Part shown: positions 1 through 8,493 of the stretch, one piece after another
Position numbering within the stretch: the first letter of the stretch is position 1
Layout: every line of letters begins with the position of its first letter
Source: Flavilitoribacter nigricans DSM 23189 = NBRC 102662
Lineage (GTDB): Bacteria; Bacteroidota; Bacteroidia; Chitinophagales; Saprospiraceae
Length of the DNA: 64,000 nucleotides
Direction: 5' to 3'
Assembly (NCBI RefSeq): GCF_002646595.1
Contig: NZ_PDUD01000022.1
Coordinates: forward strand, 124,001 to 188,000
Made by a program: the position numbers and the translations under genes
The notes under the pieces: generated by a model
What the model was told of the DNA's origin: nothing
Databases searched by the model: none
What the model saw: the letters and a program-made list of their open reading frames with translations, nothing else

Positions 1-2
1 TT

Positions 3-722
3 ACCAATCCCAATAACCCTACCGGGTGTTTTTATCCCAAAGAGGCGCTGAAGCAACTGGCTTCCATTGTGAAAAAACACGACCTCTTTTTGTTCGTGGA
101 CGAAGTATACCGCGAATTCTGCTACGACGATCAGGAGTTTTTCAGTGCGCTGAACCTGCTGGATATCCAGGAGAACGTCGTAGTGATCGATTCCATCTCC
201 AAGCGCTACAGCGCCTGCGGTGCCCGTATCGGGGCCATCGTTACCTACAACCAGCAGGTCCGGGATGCTGCATCCCGTTTTGCCAAACTGCGGCTGAGCC
301 CTCCGGGTCTGGCCCAGATCTTTGCCGAAGCGACCCTGGATGTGGAGGAGAACTACCTGTCTAACGTCAAAGAGGAGTACGACAACCGTCGTCAGACCGT
401 CTACCGTCGCCTGCAGGCGATGCCGGGTGTGACGAGTTACAAACCGGGTGGCGCATTCTATTGTTTTGCTCAGTTCCCCATCGACGATGCCGATGCGTTC
501 TGCCAGTGGCTACTGGAAGAATTTGAACTGGACGGCGCAACGGTCATGCTGTCGCCGGGACAGGGATTCTACGCGACGCCCGGTCTGGGGCACAACGAAG
601 TGCGTATTGCCTACGTATTGAATACCACGGACCTGGAAGCAGCTATGGATTGCCTGGAAGAGGCGCTCATCAGCTATCCGGGACGGGTGGATAATGCGGT
701 GGAAGCACTAACCGTTAATTAA
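3..722 (+). CDS. Class I/II pyridoxal-phosphate aminotransferase, 5' end cut by window edge
   Basis: C-terminal ~240 residues of a fold-type I aminotransferase, a soluble cytoplasmic PLP enzyme that moves amino groups between an amino acid and a 2-oxo acid. The window opens inside the gene; the frame runs from base 3 and begins with TNPNNPTG, the conserved substrate-pocket loop. The cofactor lysine lies in SISKRYSACGARIG (codon 201-203), and the small C-terminal domain follows, ending at TAA. The family resembles aspartate/aromatic aminotransferases (AspC type); the exact substrate cannot be read from this part. The next gene, ubiE, is 128 bp downstream across an inverted repeat, so co-transcription is uncertain. 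Confidence 0.9.
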   Translation, partial: TNPNNPTGCFYPKEALKQLASIVKKHDLFLFVDEVYREFCYDDQEFFSALNLLDIQENVVVIDSISKRYSACGARIGAIVTYNQQVRDAASRFAKLRLSPPGLAQIFAEATLDVEENYLSNVKEEYDNRRQTVYRRLQAMPGVTSYKPGGAFYCFAQFPIDDADAFCQWLLEEFELDGATVMLSPGQGFYATPGLGHNEVRIAYVLNTTDLEAAMDCLEEALISYPGRVDNAVEALTVN

Positions 723-724
723 TG

Positions 725-787
725 ATTGGATGATCTGATGATACAATGGTTGGACAATTTAATGCTCTGATCATTGTATCATCCAAT
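725..787. repeat. Inverted repeat between aminotransferase and ubiE
   Basis: Left arm ATTGGATGAT, a 6-bp insertion, then ATACAATG (725-748); right arm CATTGTATCATCCAAT (772-787) is its exact complement without the insertion. The RNA would form a 16-bp stem with one bulge. There is no T-tract after it, so it is a possible factor-independent terminator or simply a dispersed palindrome. Confidence 0.5.
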
Positions 788-850
788 AAACTTTCTCCTT
801 CCCCTACCGTTTCCTTTTGGCAACTAGCACGCTAAAAGTACAAGTAAGAT

Positions 851-1579
851 ATGAGTAAGACTGTAAAGCCATACGAAGCCGAAGGTAGTAAGAAGCAACA
901 GGTGTCTACGATGTTTGACCGCATCGCTCCTTATTACGATTTTCTCAACCGCTTGTTATCCCTGGGGATCGATACGATCTGGCGTAAGAAAGCCATCAAC
1001 CTGCTCAAAGCCGACCAGCCGCAACGGATCCTGGATGTTGCAACGGGTACCGCCGATGTGGCCATCGAGGCCGCGCACCAGCTGAGTCCCGAAGAGATCA
1101 TCGGGGTGGATATTTCGGTAGAAATGCTGGAAGTCGGACGTAAAAAAGTGCAGCGGAAGGGCCTCCAGGAGATCATCACTCTGGAGGAAGGGGACTCAGA
1201 GAATTTACCGTTCCCGGACAATACATTCGATGCGCTTACCGTTGCATTTGGAGTAAGAAATTTTGAAAATCTGGAGCGGGGCCTGCGCGAAATGCAAAGG
1301 GTGCTCAAACCGGGTGGCAAAGTGGTTATTCTGGAATTTTCCAGGCCAACGATCTTTCCATTCCGTCAGCTCTATCATTTTTATTTCAAGAACATCCTGC
1401 CGTTTATCGGCAAATTTACGTCCAAAGATCCCAAGGCATATCGCTACCTCTACGAGTCGGTGCAAGCCTTTCCGGATGGGGACAAATTTTTGAACATATT
1501 ATCCCAAACCGGTTACAAATCGAATCGATGCATACCTTTAACGCTCGGAGTTTGTTCCATTTATCTTGGCGAAAAATAA
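851..1579 (+). CDS. ubiE: Demethylmenaquinone methyltransferase (UbiE/MenG)
   Basis: A 242-residue SAM-dependent methyltransferase for the last step of menaquinone synthesis, C-methylation of demethylmenaquinone. Family signatures are the N-terminal MFDRIAPYYDFLNRLLSLGID block (residues ~21-41), the SAM-binding DVATGTADV (62-70), GVDISVEML (85-93) and the UbiE-type segment LTVAFGVRNF. Length is normal for the family. In Bacteroidota menaquinone is the usual respiratory quinone, so a role in its synthesis is likely. The last 52 bp overlap porT in another frame, an arrangement that suggests translational coupling. Confidence 0.95.
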   Translation: MSKTVKPYEAEGSKKQQVSTMFDRIAPYYDFLNRLLSLGIDTIWRKKAINLLKADQPQRILDVATGTADVAIEAAHQLSPEEIIGVDISVEMLEVGRKKVQRKGLQEIITLEEGDSENLPFPDNTFDALTVAFGVRNFENLERGLREMQRVLKPGGKVVILEFSRPTIFPFRQLYHFYFKNILPFIGKFTSKDPKAYRYLYESVQAFPDGDKFLNILSQTGYKSNRCIPLTLGVCSIYLGEK

Positions 1580-2274
1580 GCCTTTGCTTACTGTTAGCGA
1601 TCGGCCTTTCCGCTTCATTGCAAGGCCAGAGAAGAGATCTGGGTAATTACAACTTTTACGACTTTCAGCAAAAATCGTACTATTTCGGAATCACCCTGGC
1701 CATCAACCGGGCGTCTTTCCAGCCGTTCCGCTCCCGCGATTTCATCTACAGTGACAGCATTCAGTCCGTAGAATCCATCGAGGGGCCGGGTTTCAACCTG
1801 GGTATTGTCACCAACCTCAAGATCGGTCAGTATTTCGATTTTCGATTCCTGCCGACATTGTCCTTTGCCGAAAGGAACCTGCGGTACGACCGGGAAAGCC
1901 GGGTGCGGGATTTCACGCAGCGGAAGGTGACTTCCGTACTGGTCGAAATGCCCTTCCACTTCCGGTACAAATCGGAACCGTACAAGGATAAACGCCTGTT
2001 CGTGATCGCCGGGATCAAGTACAACTTTGACGTGGCGAGCGATTCGCGTACCCGTCAGGCGGAAACACTGGTCAAGATCTCTCCCCACGATTTTGCCATC
2101 GAATACGGAGCCGGGATCCAGTTCTTTTTCCCCTACTTTATTTTCTCACCGGAATTCAAGGTTTCCCACGGTATCGGCAATACGCTGATCTTCAACCCGA
2201 ATCTGGAGGAAAGTACGGTACTGGAAAAGATCCTCTCCCGCACGTTCACGATCTCCTTCCACTTTGAAGGTTAA
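1528..2274 (+). CDS. porT: PorT family protein (type IX secretion/gliding)
   Basis: A 248-residue protein with an N-terminal signal peptide (hydrophobic run ISLCLLLAIGLSASLQGQ, residues ~17-34) and then a predicted outer-membrane beta-barrel. The segment NFYDFQQKSYYFGITLAINRASF is typical of the PorT family needed for type IX secretion in Porphyromonas and gliding relatives. The start codon lies inside ubiE, giving a 52-bp overlap; this ATG is needed to include the signal peptide. The secreted phosphatase at 9375-11453 carries a type IX sorting domain, so PorT probably serves such cargo. The family call is by recognition, not alignment. Confidence 0.82.
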   Translation: MHTFNARSLFHLSWRKISLCLLLAIGLSASLQGQRRDLGNYNFYDFQQKSYYFGITLAINRASFQPFRSRDFIYSDSIQSVESIEGPGFNLGIVTNLKIGQYFDFRFLPTLSFAERNLRYDRESRVRDFTQRKVTSVLVEMPFHFRYKSEPYKDKRLFVIAGIKYNFDVASDSRTRQAETLVKISPHDFAIEYGAGIQFFFPYFIFSPEFKVSHGIGNTLIFNPNLEESTVLEKILSRTFTISFHFEG

Positions 2275-2342
2275 GATCGCCTTCGGATACCCCTTAGCGT
2301 AGTATGCCCTCCCGGCGTACTGACCGCCGAAAAATGTACAGT

Positions 2343-3170
2343 ATGAAAATAAAACTAACCCTGGTTTTCCTGGTCTCCGCGTTTATTGCCTGCCAGGATA
2401 CTTCCCTACGTAAGATCACCGAAGAGGAAGTCATTGAACGGATCGTCAACCGGGACATGCCGGACCCCGCCGAGGTCGTCATCAAAAATACCGACGGCGA
2501 TATCATTTCGGTCGACTCCTTGAAGCAACTGGAAATGACGGGAGCCTACTTCGAAGATTTTTACGCCAACAGCGACAATGAAATCGTCGAAGTAGTCGTC
2601 CGCCCCAAAACCGCGGCGGATGATGCGATGATGAAAAAGATCCAGGAACGGGTCAAACCTCCGGTACCCGAACTGCAAACCGTAGCCATAGACTGCGATC
2701 AGAAAGCAAAAATCCTGCAGGACCTGTACGAGCGCGATCAGTCCATGCGCACGCAGGGCGGACAGGTAGACCCCAAGGTCGATTTTGCCAACCTCGAAGT
2801 GGTGGTCAGTTTGATCGAAAAATGCGGAATGCCTACCCTCGAAGAGGTGAGTAAAGAACAAATGGCCGGCATCTGGGCCGTTCTCCAACACGCCATTCCT
2901 CACTACCAGAAGAAATACATTCCCCTACTCGAAGCATCGGCAAAGAACGGTGACATCAGTTGGGAGATCATTGCCGTCATGAAGGATCGCGCCCTCATGT
3001 ACGATGGCCAACCCCAGATCTACGGCAGTCAGATCAGCAACGGCAAGCTGTACGAACTCGCCGAACCCGAATACGTCAACCAAAGAAGAGCCACCATGGG
3101 CATGGGACCGATCGAGCCGTATCTGGAGCGATTCGGCATCAATTTCGATGTTGAGCAGCAAACAAAGTGA
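2343..3170 (+). CDS. DUF6624-like lipoprotein
   Basis: A protein of 275 residues. I chose the ATG at 2343 rather than the one at 2304 because it places a signal peptide and lipobox at the N-terminus (KIKLTLVFLVSAFIAC, Cys17). The middle is acidic and probably flexible. The C-terminal half holds conserved-looking features: DLYERDQSMR, a helix around WAVLQHAIPHYQKKYIPLLEAS, and VMKDRALMYDGQPQIYGSQ. The last two resemble the DUF6624 family, which has no assigned function. Likely periplasmic or outer-membrane anchored. The gene lies 68 bp after porT on the same strand, but nothing in the sequence links their functions. Confidence 0.7.
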   Translation: MKIKLTLVFLVSAFIACQDTSLRKITEEEVIERIVNRDMPDPAEVVIKNTDGDIISVDSLKQLEMTGAYFEDFYANSDNEIVEVVVRPKTAADDAMMKKIQERVKPPVPELQTVAIDCDQKAKILQDLYERDQSMRTQGGQVDPKVDFANLEVVVSLIEKCGMPTLEEVSKEQMAGIWAVLQHAIPHYQKKYIPLLEASAKNGDISWEIIAVMKDRALMYDGQPQIYGSQISNGKLYELAEPEYVNQRRATMGMGPIEPYLERFGINFDVEQQTK

Positions 3171-3189
3171 AGGTGTTTCTTTATAATGG

Positions 3190-3339
3190 CAATTCCAATG
3201 GCAATGGCAATTTCAATTCCTAAAATCAAGCGAAAAGGCTAATGATGGTCCGAGCGGTCGATGTTTGCTTGCTATTGTAGTTGCCATTGACATTGCCATT
3301 AAAAATATCGGATGCCAATTTTGTAGAACTGAACAGTCC
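3190..3339. repeat. GGCAAT/ATTGCC inverted-repeat element, copy 1
   Basis: Non-coding stretch after the lipoprotein gene. The left arm has repeated GGCAAT/CCAAT hexamers (3187-3215); the core carries AAAATCAAGCGAAAAGG and TTTGCTTGCTATTG; the right arm has TTGCCATTGACATTGCCATT. It ends with AGAACTGAACAGTCC (3325-3339). Copy 2 at 15683-15872 (opposite orientation) shares arms, core and the terminal AGAACTGAACAG motif; copy 3 at 59260-59397 shares the arms only. It looks like a small non-autonomous dispersed repeat. Confidence 0.65.
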
Positions 3340-3361
3340 AACCAACAACTCCGGGTCAATC

Positions 3362-3943
3362 TCAGCAGGCACATTCCCGCCGCACATACTCCATGATCTC
3401 CGGAAAAAAAGCCAGGAAATCCGCTTCCAGGCGGGGTTCGAACAGCTTCAGACTTTCCACCGCCCCCTGCAATTGCACGGGTTTCGATACCCGGCGCGAC
3501 ATGCGTCGAATGGTCGTTTCCATGCCGTCGTAGGTAGCGTAGTTCATGAGCCAGTCATCTTCGATCATGGCCTTGAGCTGGCGCTGGGTGCGCTCGGGCA
3601 TCACATCCAGAAAAGCCAGTAATTGCTGGTAGATTTTTTCGGAGAATTCCTCCAGGGATTCGGGATGAAACCGGGACCAGTGGCGGGAAAGGAAAAAATC
3701 ATAATAGACATCCACCAGCACCGGAGCGTATTTGCCGTGCCGGTCGTACAGCAGTCGGCTGCTTTGCTTCACCCGCGGATGACTGTCCGTGAACATATCG
3801 ATCTTACGGTGCAACTGGACCCCGATCTGAACCGGTTCCGGCAGAGCGGCGATCTCGCTGTTGCGCAGCAGGTCGCCCAGGAAGTTCCCCGTCACCAGGG
3901 TGTCGCTTTCGCAGGATAGCAGCATGTGGGCGAGGAAATTCAT
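3362..3943 (-). CDS. ACP phosphodiesterase-like protein (AcpH/DUF479)
   Basis: A 193-residue soluble protein. The start at 3943 gives MNFLAHMLLS, the usual N-terminus of this family; upstream in-frame codons look non-coding. Family marks are NFLAH, GNFLGDLLR, the HRKIDMFTDSHPRVKQSSRLL block and VDVYYDFFLSRHW, with conserved His and Asp residues expected to bind metal. E. coli AcpH removes the phosphopantetheine arm from acyl carrier protein; by family this protein is annotated the same way, though the physiological role is debated. It is a single gene, convergent with the lipoprotein upstream and followed in its own upstream direction by the 4.2-5.2 kb repeat array. Confidence 0.85.
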   Translation of the reverse strand: MNFLAHMLLSCESDTLVTGNFLGDLLRNSEIAALPEPVQIGVQLHRKIDMFTDSHPRVKQSSRLLYDRHGKYAPVLVDVYYDFFLSRHWSRFHPESLEEFSEKIYQQLLAFLDVMPERTQRQLKAMIEDDWLMNYATYDGMETTIRRMSRRVSKPVQLQGAVESLKLFEPRLEADFLAFFPEIMEYVRRECAC

Positions 3944-4179
3944 GATCGATCTTTTGTTGAAACGCACCCTCCGGTTGCCGGAAGGCCCTGTTCTCCGGTT
4001 TGGTATCGCCTGTTTCGGAGAACACCGTCGCGGTAAAGGTAACCATTGACCATCAGCCTTCCAATGTGTGGATAACAAATTGCACCGCAAATAGCTTTTT
4101 AGAACCCGACGGATCGGAGAAATCCGCCAGGCTGCCGGCCCATCCTAACGGATCATTCAATTCCTTCCGGTCTGTAATA

Positions 4180-5205
4180 GATGCAACGCACCGTGCTATT
4201 TACTGACCAAATGGATGAAAATACATTGAACTACAGCGTAGCGACCTGATCAAATGAGATAGAAAATCATTAGGACGGTGCGCTGCACCTGAAAATATCG
4301 GCCCCATCGTATGCTGTAGCTATAACGGTGCGCTGCACCTAGCACTGACATAAAATTGGTTTGGAAAATTAAAACCAAATTGAGGACAGTGAAAAACTGA
4401 TGGATTGGAGAAATCCGTCAGGTATGTAGGTAGGTGCAGCGCACCGCACTATTTTCAACCCCAAGGGAGGAAAATAAATAGAGCTACAGCGTAGCGACCT
4501 GATCAAATGACATATAGAATCAATGGGACGGTACGCTGCACCTGAAAACACCGGTACCCTCCTATTCCGTAGCAATGACGGTGCGCTGCACCTAGCACTG
4601 ACATGGATTGGAGAAATCCGTCAGGTCTATAGGTAGGTGCAGCGCACCGCACTATTTTCAACCCCAAGGGAGGAAAATACATAGAGCTACAGCGTAGCGA
4701 CCTGATAGACCGATACGGAAAATCATTAGGACGGTGCGCTGCACCTGAAAATATCGGCCCCATCGTATGCTGTAGCTATAACGGTGCGCTGCACCTAGCA
4801 CACTGACATGGATTGGAGAAATCCGTCAGGTCTGTAGCAGGTGCAGCGCACCGTACTATTTTCAGCCCAAAGGGAAGAAAATAAATAGAGCTACAGCGTA
4901 GCGACCTAATAGAACGATGTGGAAAATCATCAGAACGGTGCGCTGCACCTGAAAATATCGGTCCCATCGTATGCTGTAGCAATGCCGGTGCGCTGCACCT
5001 AGCACTGACATGGATTGGAGAAATCCGTCAGGTCTGTAGGTAGGTGCAGCGCACCGCACTATTTTCAGCCCAGAGGGAGGAAAATAAACAGAGCTACAGC
5101 GTAGCGACCTGATAGACCGATACGAGAAATCATCAGAACGGTGCGCTGCACCTGAAAACACCAGTACCCTCCTATTGCGTGGCAATGGCGGTGCGCTGCA
5201 ACCTA
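4180..5205. repeat. Tandem array of ~204-bp units rich in short palindromes
   Basis: This fills most of the gene-free stretch 3944-5297. Unit landmarks recur: GGTGCAGCGCACC at 4433, 4636, 4840 and 5043 (steps 203, 204, 203), with a decayed copy near 4183. Each unit also contains GCTACAGCGTAGC (near 4231, 4481, 4686, 4892, 5093) and two copies of GGTGCGCTGCACC. All three 13-mers are 5-bp stems around a 3-base loop. The segment between the two GGTGCGCTGCACC copies has two subtypes: TGAAAATATCGG with CCCATCGTATGC (units 1, 3, 4) and TGAAAACACCGG/CAG with TACCCTCCTATT (units 2, 5). Short reading frames here are translations of the repeat, not genes. I see nothing else in 3944-4179 or 5206-5297. 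Confidence 0.9.
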
Positions 5206-5297
5206 TCACGGCGAAATGGTAAGTGCAAGTTGGCATACCCACCCAATCCATATCTGTTTGATTTGCTATTTTAGCCCTAAATACAAATCCTACCCTT

Positions 5298-6509
5298 TTG
5301 AAAAAGAAAACGCAGATCGGACCGGCCGCAATGGTGGCAGCCGCCTTTATCGGACCGGGAACGGTCACCACCGCTACGCTGGCCGGCGCCGGTTACGGCT
5401 ATACCCTATTGTGGGCCGTTCTATTCTCTACGCTGGCCACGGTACTGTTGCAGGAAATGGCCGCCCGACTGGGTGTGGCGGGCCGACTGGGCCTGGGTGA
5501 CGCCATTCGGCAAAAAGTCCGGCATCCGGTCTGGCGCATCCTGGCATTTGCGCTGGTACTGATCGCCATCCTCGGCGGCAATGCCGCCTACGAAGCGGGC
5601 AATCTGACGGGAGCCGTTCTGGGGTTCGATCAGTGGCGGGTCCAGTTGGGAGTCTGGCAGTTCAATCCGCTGATCCTGCTGATCGGAGCGTTGGCGTTCC
5701 TGTTGCTTTTTTCCGGTAAATACCGGACCATCGAGCGTTTTTTGGTATTGCTGGTGGGCACCATGAGTCTGGTGTTTTTCTTTTCGGCCCTGCTGATCCA
5801 GCCGGATCTGGGTGCGATTCTGCAGGGATTGTTTGTACCGGTACTTCCCGAAAATGCCCTGCTGATGGTGATGGGGCTGATCGGAACTACGATTGTACCC
5901 TACAATCTGTTTCTGCACGCTTCGGCCGCCGCTAAACGCTGGGAGTCAGCCGAAGATCTGCAGCAGGCACGACGGGATACCGTGATCTCGGTCTTTCTGG
6001 GTGGTTTGATCACCATGGCCATCGTAATCACGGCCGCGGCGGCGCTGCACGGTCAGGTAGATTCGGTCAATAATGCAGGTGATCTGGCGCAGCAGTTGCG
6101 CCCCCTGCTCGGAGAATGGGCCCAGCCATTTCTTTCGCTGGGTTTTCTGGCGGCGGGTCTGTCCTCGTCCATTACCGCTCCGCTGGCGGCCGCCTTTGCT
6201 ACGGCCGGCATTCTGGGCTGGTCGTCGGAGCTTACAGGCAAAAAATTCCGGATGGTCTGGATGTTTGTGCTGCTGATCGGCATCGCCTTTTCCCTGGTCG
6301 GGTTCCGGCCGCTGACGGTGATCCTGTTTGCGCAGATCGCCAACGGTATCCTCCTGCCGGTGATCGCCGCTTTTCTTCTGTGGGTAATGAATGACAAAAA
6401 TATTCTCGGTGCATTGACCAATACTACCGCCCGCAACGTACTGGGACTGATCGTACTGCTCGTGGCGCTGGGGCTCGGCCTCAAAAGTATTATCGGAGCG
6501 CTGGGATAA
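5298..6509 (+). CDS. Divergent Nramp-family transporter
   Basis: A 403-residue inner-membrane protein with about 11 hydrophobic helices, of the Nramp (natural resistance-associated macrophage protein) fold. Visible family features are the first-helix segment FIGPGTVTTATLAGAGYGY, QEMAARLGVAGRLGLGDAI after helix 2, and the helix-6 segment GTTIVPYNLFLHAS. Canonical manganese/iron carriers have DPGN in helix 1 and MPH in helix 6; here these are GPGT (19-22) and VPY (200-202), so the usual metal ligands Asp, Asn and Met are absent. Transport of a divalent metal is therefore not assured; magnesium or another substrate is possible. No ATG fits the N-terminus; TTG at 5298 is the best start, with an in-frame stop at 5259. 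Confidence 0.85.
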   Translation: MKKKTQIGPAAMVAAAFIGPGTVTTATLAGAGYGYTLLWAVLFSTLATVLLQEMAARLGVAGRLGLGDAIRQKVRHPVWRILAFALVLIAILGGNAAYEAGNLTGAVLGFDQWRVQLGVWQFNPLILLIGALAFLLLFSGKYRTIERFLVLLVGTMSLVFFFSALLIQPDLGAILQGLFVPVLPENALLMVMGLIGTTIVPYNLFLHASAAAKRWESAEDLQQARRDTVISVFLGGLITMAIVITAAAALHGQVDSVNNAGDLAQQLRPLLGEWAQPFLSLGFLAAGLSSSITAPLAAAFATAGILGWSSELTGKKFRMVWMFVLLIGIAFSLVGFRPLTVILFAQIANGILLPVIAAFLLWVMNDKNILGALTNTTARNVLGLIVLLVALGLGLKSIIGALG

Positions 6510-6603
6510 AAGATCATTGCAGTTTCCCGGCAATGGATGGAAAAGTTGTTAAGGAATACGCAGCGCAGCGTGTCGGCGTTTTGAAATTATAAAAACGCTC
6601 AAC

Positions 6604-7320
6604 ATGCAAAGACTCTCTGTATTCCTTCTTCTCAGTCTGGGCTGTAGTGGGCTGACAGCCCAATCGGAAACCTGGCTGCAAACGAGCCTGAACGGCTTTT
6701 TCTCCCACCAACAAAAAGGAGACATTGATGTCGAGATCGATTTTGCCCATACCGGGCATTTGATCTCCTACGCCGAACCCACTGCGGTCTATCCCGGCCT
6801 GGGTATTCAGAAGATCCGGAAAAGCTCCTGGTTCTGGGGCTTTCACATTACCGGACTCACCTTTAGTGTACGGGACGAAGCGGTACTGGATGAATTCAAT
6901 AACCAGCTGGTCATCCCGATCGACGGCGGCCGGATCACCCATCTCGGGCTTTTCACCCGGCTGGAATACGGGAAGATCTTTCTGAGGGATGGGAACAATA
7001 AGGTCTTTCCCGTGTGGAGTGTCAGTCTCGATCCGCACTATCGCTACCGGAGTAAAGTGCCGGTTACCTCCGCCGGATTCCCGCGCCATTTTCATCAACT
7101 GGGACTCACGTTACGCCTCATTCCCGGTTTATCCTTCCAACTGGCCGAGCGGCTGTACCTGGACCTGAAGCTCCCCGTCGGATTGAGTAATCTGAGTTTT
7201 GAAAGTCATCAACTCGATAACCCGATACTTTCCGATGAGGCCCGGAAGTCCTCCCGGTTTACGAGTCAGATCGGTCTCTACGACCTGCAGGCCCGGATCG
7301 GCCTGAATTTCCGGCTCTAA
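6604..7320 (+). CDS. Secreted or outer-membrane protein of unknown function
   Basis: A 238-residue protein with a clear signal peptide (MQRLSVFLLLSLGCSGLTAQ, likely cut after the Gln-containing end) and no other membrane helix. The rest is rich in alternating hydrophobic/polar strands and aromatic residues, ending in LQARIGLNFRL, a strand with a terminal hydrophobic pattern typical of outer-membrane barrels. I do not recognise the family. It sits 94 bp after the Nramp gene on the same strand and converges with the histidine kinase; the two stop codons overlap within CTAA at 7317-7320. Confidence 0.7.
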   Translation: MQRLSVFLLLSLGCSGLTAQSETWLQTSLNGFFSHQQKGDIDVEIDFAHTGHLISYAEPTAVYPGLGIQKIRKSSWFWGFHITGLTFSVRDEAVLDEFNNQLVIPIDGGRITHLGLFTRLEYGKIFLRDGNNKVFPVWSVSLDPHYRYRSKVPVTSAGFPRHFHQLGLTLRLIPGLSFQLAERLYLDLKLPVGLSNLSFESHQLDNPILSDEARKSSRFTSQIGLYDLQARIGLNFRL

Positions 7321-8480
7321 ACCGGATCTTTTGCAATGGTGAAATAAAAGCAGGTCCCGACTGCAGTACCGGCCTTTACCCCGATCTCTCCCTGGTGTTG
7401 CTGGATGACCTTTTTGCAAACGGAGAGGCCGATACCGTTGCCGTCGTACTCGTGGGCGTGGTGTAATTTCTGAAATACCTTGAAGATCTTGGAGGTATAT
7501 TTTGCTTCGATACCGATGCCGTTATCCTCGATCTCAAAGTACCAGTAGTCCGGCCGCTCCTCGAAGCGCAGGGCGATTTCCAGCGGGCGTTCACTACGGA
7601 ATTTGAAGGCATTATGCAGCAGGTTCTGAAAGACCCGCCGGAGGCTCTTTTTATCCCCCTGAATGACCGGCAGGTCCGGGAAATCGATCCTGGCGCCTAC
7701 TTCGTTGAGGTAGACGTTGAGATCGATCAGGATTTCCGCGATGATCAGGTTCAGGTCAACGGCTTCCATTTCGAGATTGCCGGAATGCAGGTTGGAATAA
7801 CTGAGCAGATCACGGGTCAGTGAATGCATGCGTTTTGCGGAGCTGATAATGTATTTCAGGTACTCCTGCTGGTTTTCATCCAGTTGATTTTCCCGGGCTC
7901 TTTCCAGCAATTGGGCAAACCCCACAATGCTGCGCAGTGGCGTCTGCAGATCATGGGAGACTACATAGGCGTATTCCTCCAGCTCCTCATTGACCATTTT
8001 GAGATGGTCGGCCTGCTCTTTCAGCTTGTTGGCCAGCAGGCTGACTTCCTGAATAGAGATCTTCTGGGCCTCCAGCACGAACATGAGGTTAGGCGATATG
8101 TCGTACAGAGCGAAGTCACTCAATTCCAGGTTCAGCTCCCGGATCTCCTCTTTGGGATCGAAGATCAGGGAGCCCACAAAAACGATCCCGCCCGACAGGC
8201 CTTCCAGTTCCAGGAATTGCCCTTTCAGTTGTTGGTTCGAATTTTTGAAATGCAGGTTCACGGCCTGATCTTCCCGCTGGGCACCGGTTGCCGCATCTAT
8301 CGGCAAACCGTCATCCGCGCGGAATATCTGTGCAAAGCCGAGTGGCCGGCCGTTCCAGCGCAGCAACTTGGCCAGGCCTTTACCCATGCGGATGAGTTGC
8401 CGGTCCCGGTCCATTACAAAATGGAAGGGAAACAATTTTTGAATGAGATTCAGATTGCTGGATAGAATTTTCTGTTCCAC
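7317..8480 (-). CDS. HNOBA-domain sensor histidine kinase
   Basis: Soluble sensor kinase of about 387 residues, with no membrane helix. N-terminal part (residues ~10-135): a PAS-like HNOBA (heme-NO-binding-associated) domain with LFPFHFVMDRDRQLIRMGKGLAKLL. A coiled coil follows (~140-170), then a HisKA domain with the phosphoacceptor in YVVSHDLQTPLRS (His ~176) and an ATPase domain with N-box FQNLLHNAFKF, G1 EDNGIGI and G2 DGNGIGLSVCKK. It lies directly downstream of the H-NOX gene, so it is the likely partner that reads NO-bound H-NOX. I placed the start at GTG 8480, 13 bp after the H-NOX stop; a TTG at 8564 would overlap that gene by 71 bp. No response regulator is adjacent, so its phosphate target is unknown. 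Confidence 0.88.
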   Translation of the reverse strand: MEQKILSSNLNLIQKLFPFHFVMDRDRQLIRMGKGLAKLLRWNGRPLGFAQIFRADDGLPIDAATGAQREDQAVNLHFKNSNQQLKGQFLELEGLSGGIVFVGSLIFDPKEEIRELNLELSDFALYDISPNLMFVLEAQKISIQEVSLLANKLKEQADHLKMVNEELEEYAYVVSHDLQTPLRSIVGFAQLLERARENQLDENQQEYLKYIISSAKRMHSLTRDLLSYSNLHSGNLEMEAVDLNLIIAEILIDLNVYLNEVGARIDFPDLPVIQGDKKSLRRVFQNLLHNAFKFRSERPLEIALRFEERPDYWYFEIEDNGIGIEAKYTSKIFKVFQKLHHAHEYDGNGIGLSVCKKVIQQHQGEIGVKAGTAVGTCFYFTIAKDPV

Positions 8481-8493
8481 GTTGATCTGGGAT

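Noticed and set aside
4369-5371. Several overlapping minus-strand frames (RCSAPL/VRCAAP-type peptides)
   Set aside because: They are translations of the tandem GGTGC-palindrome array in different units, with no start or family support.
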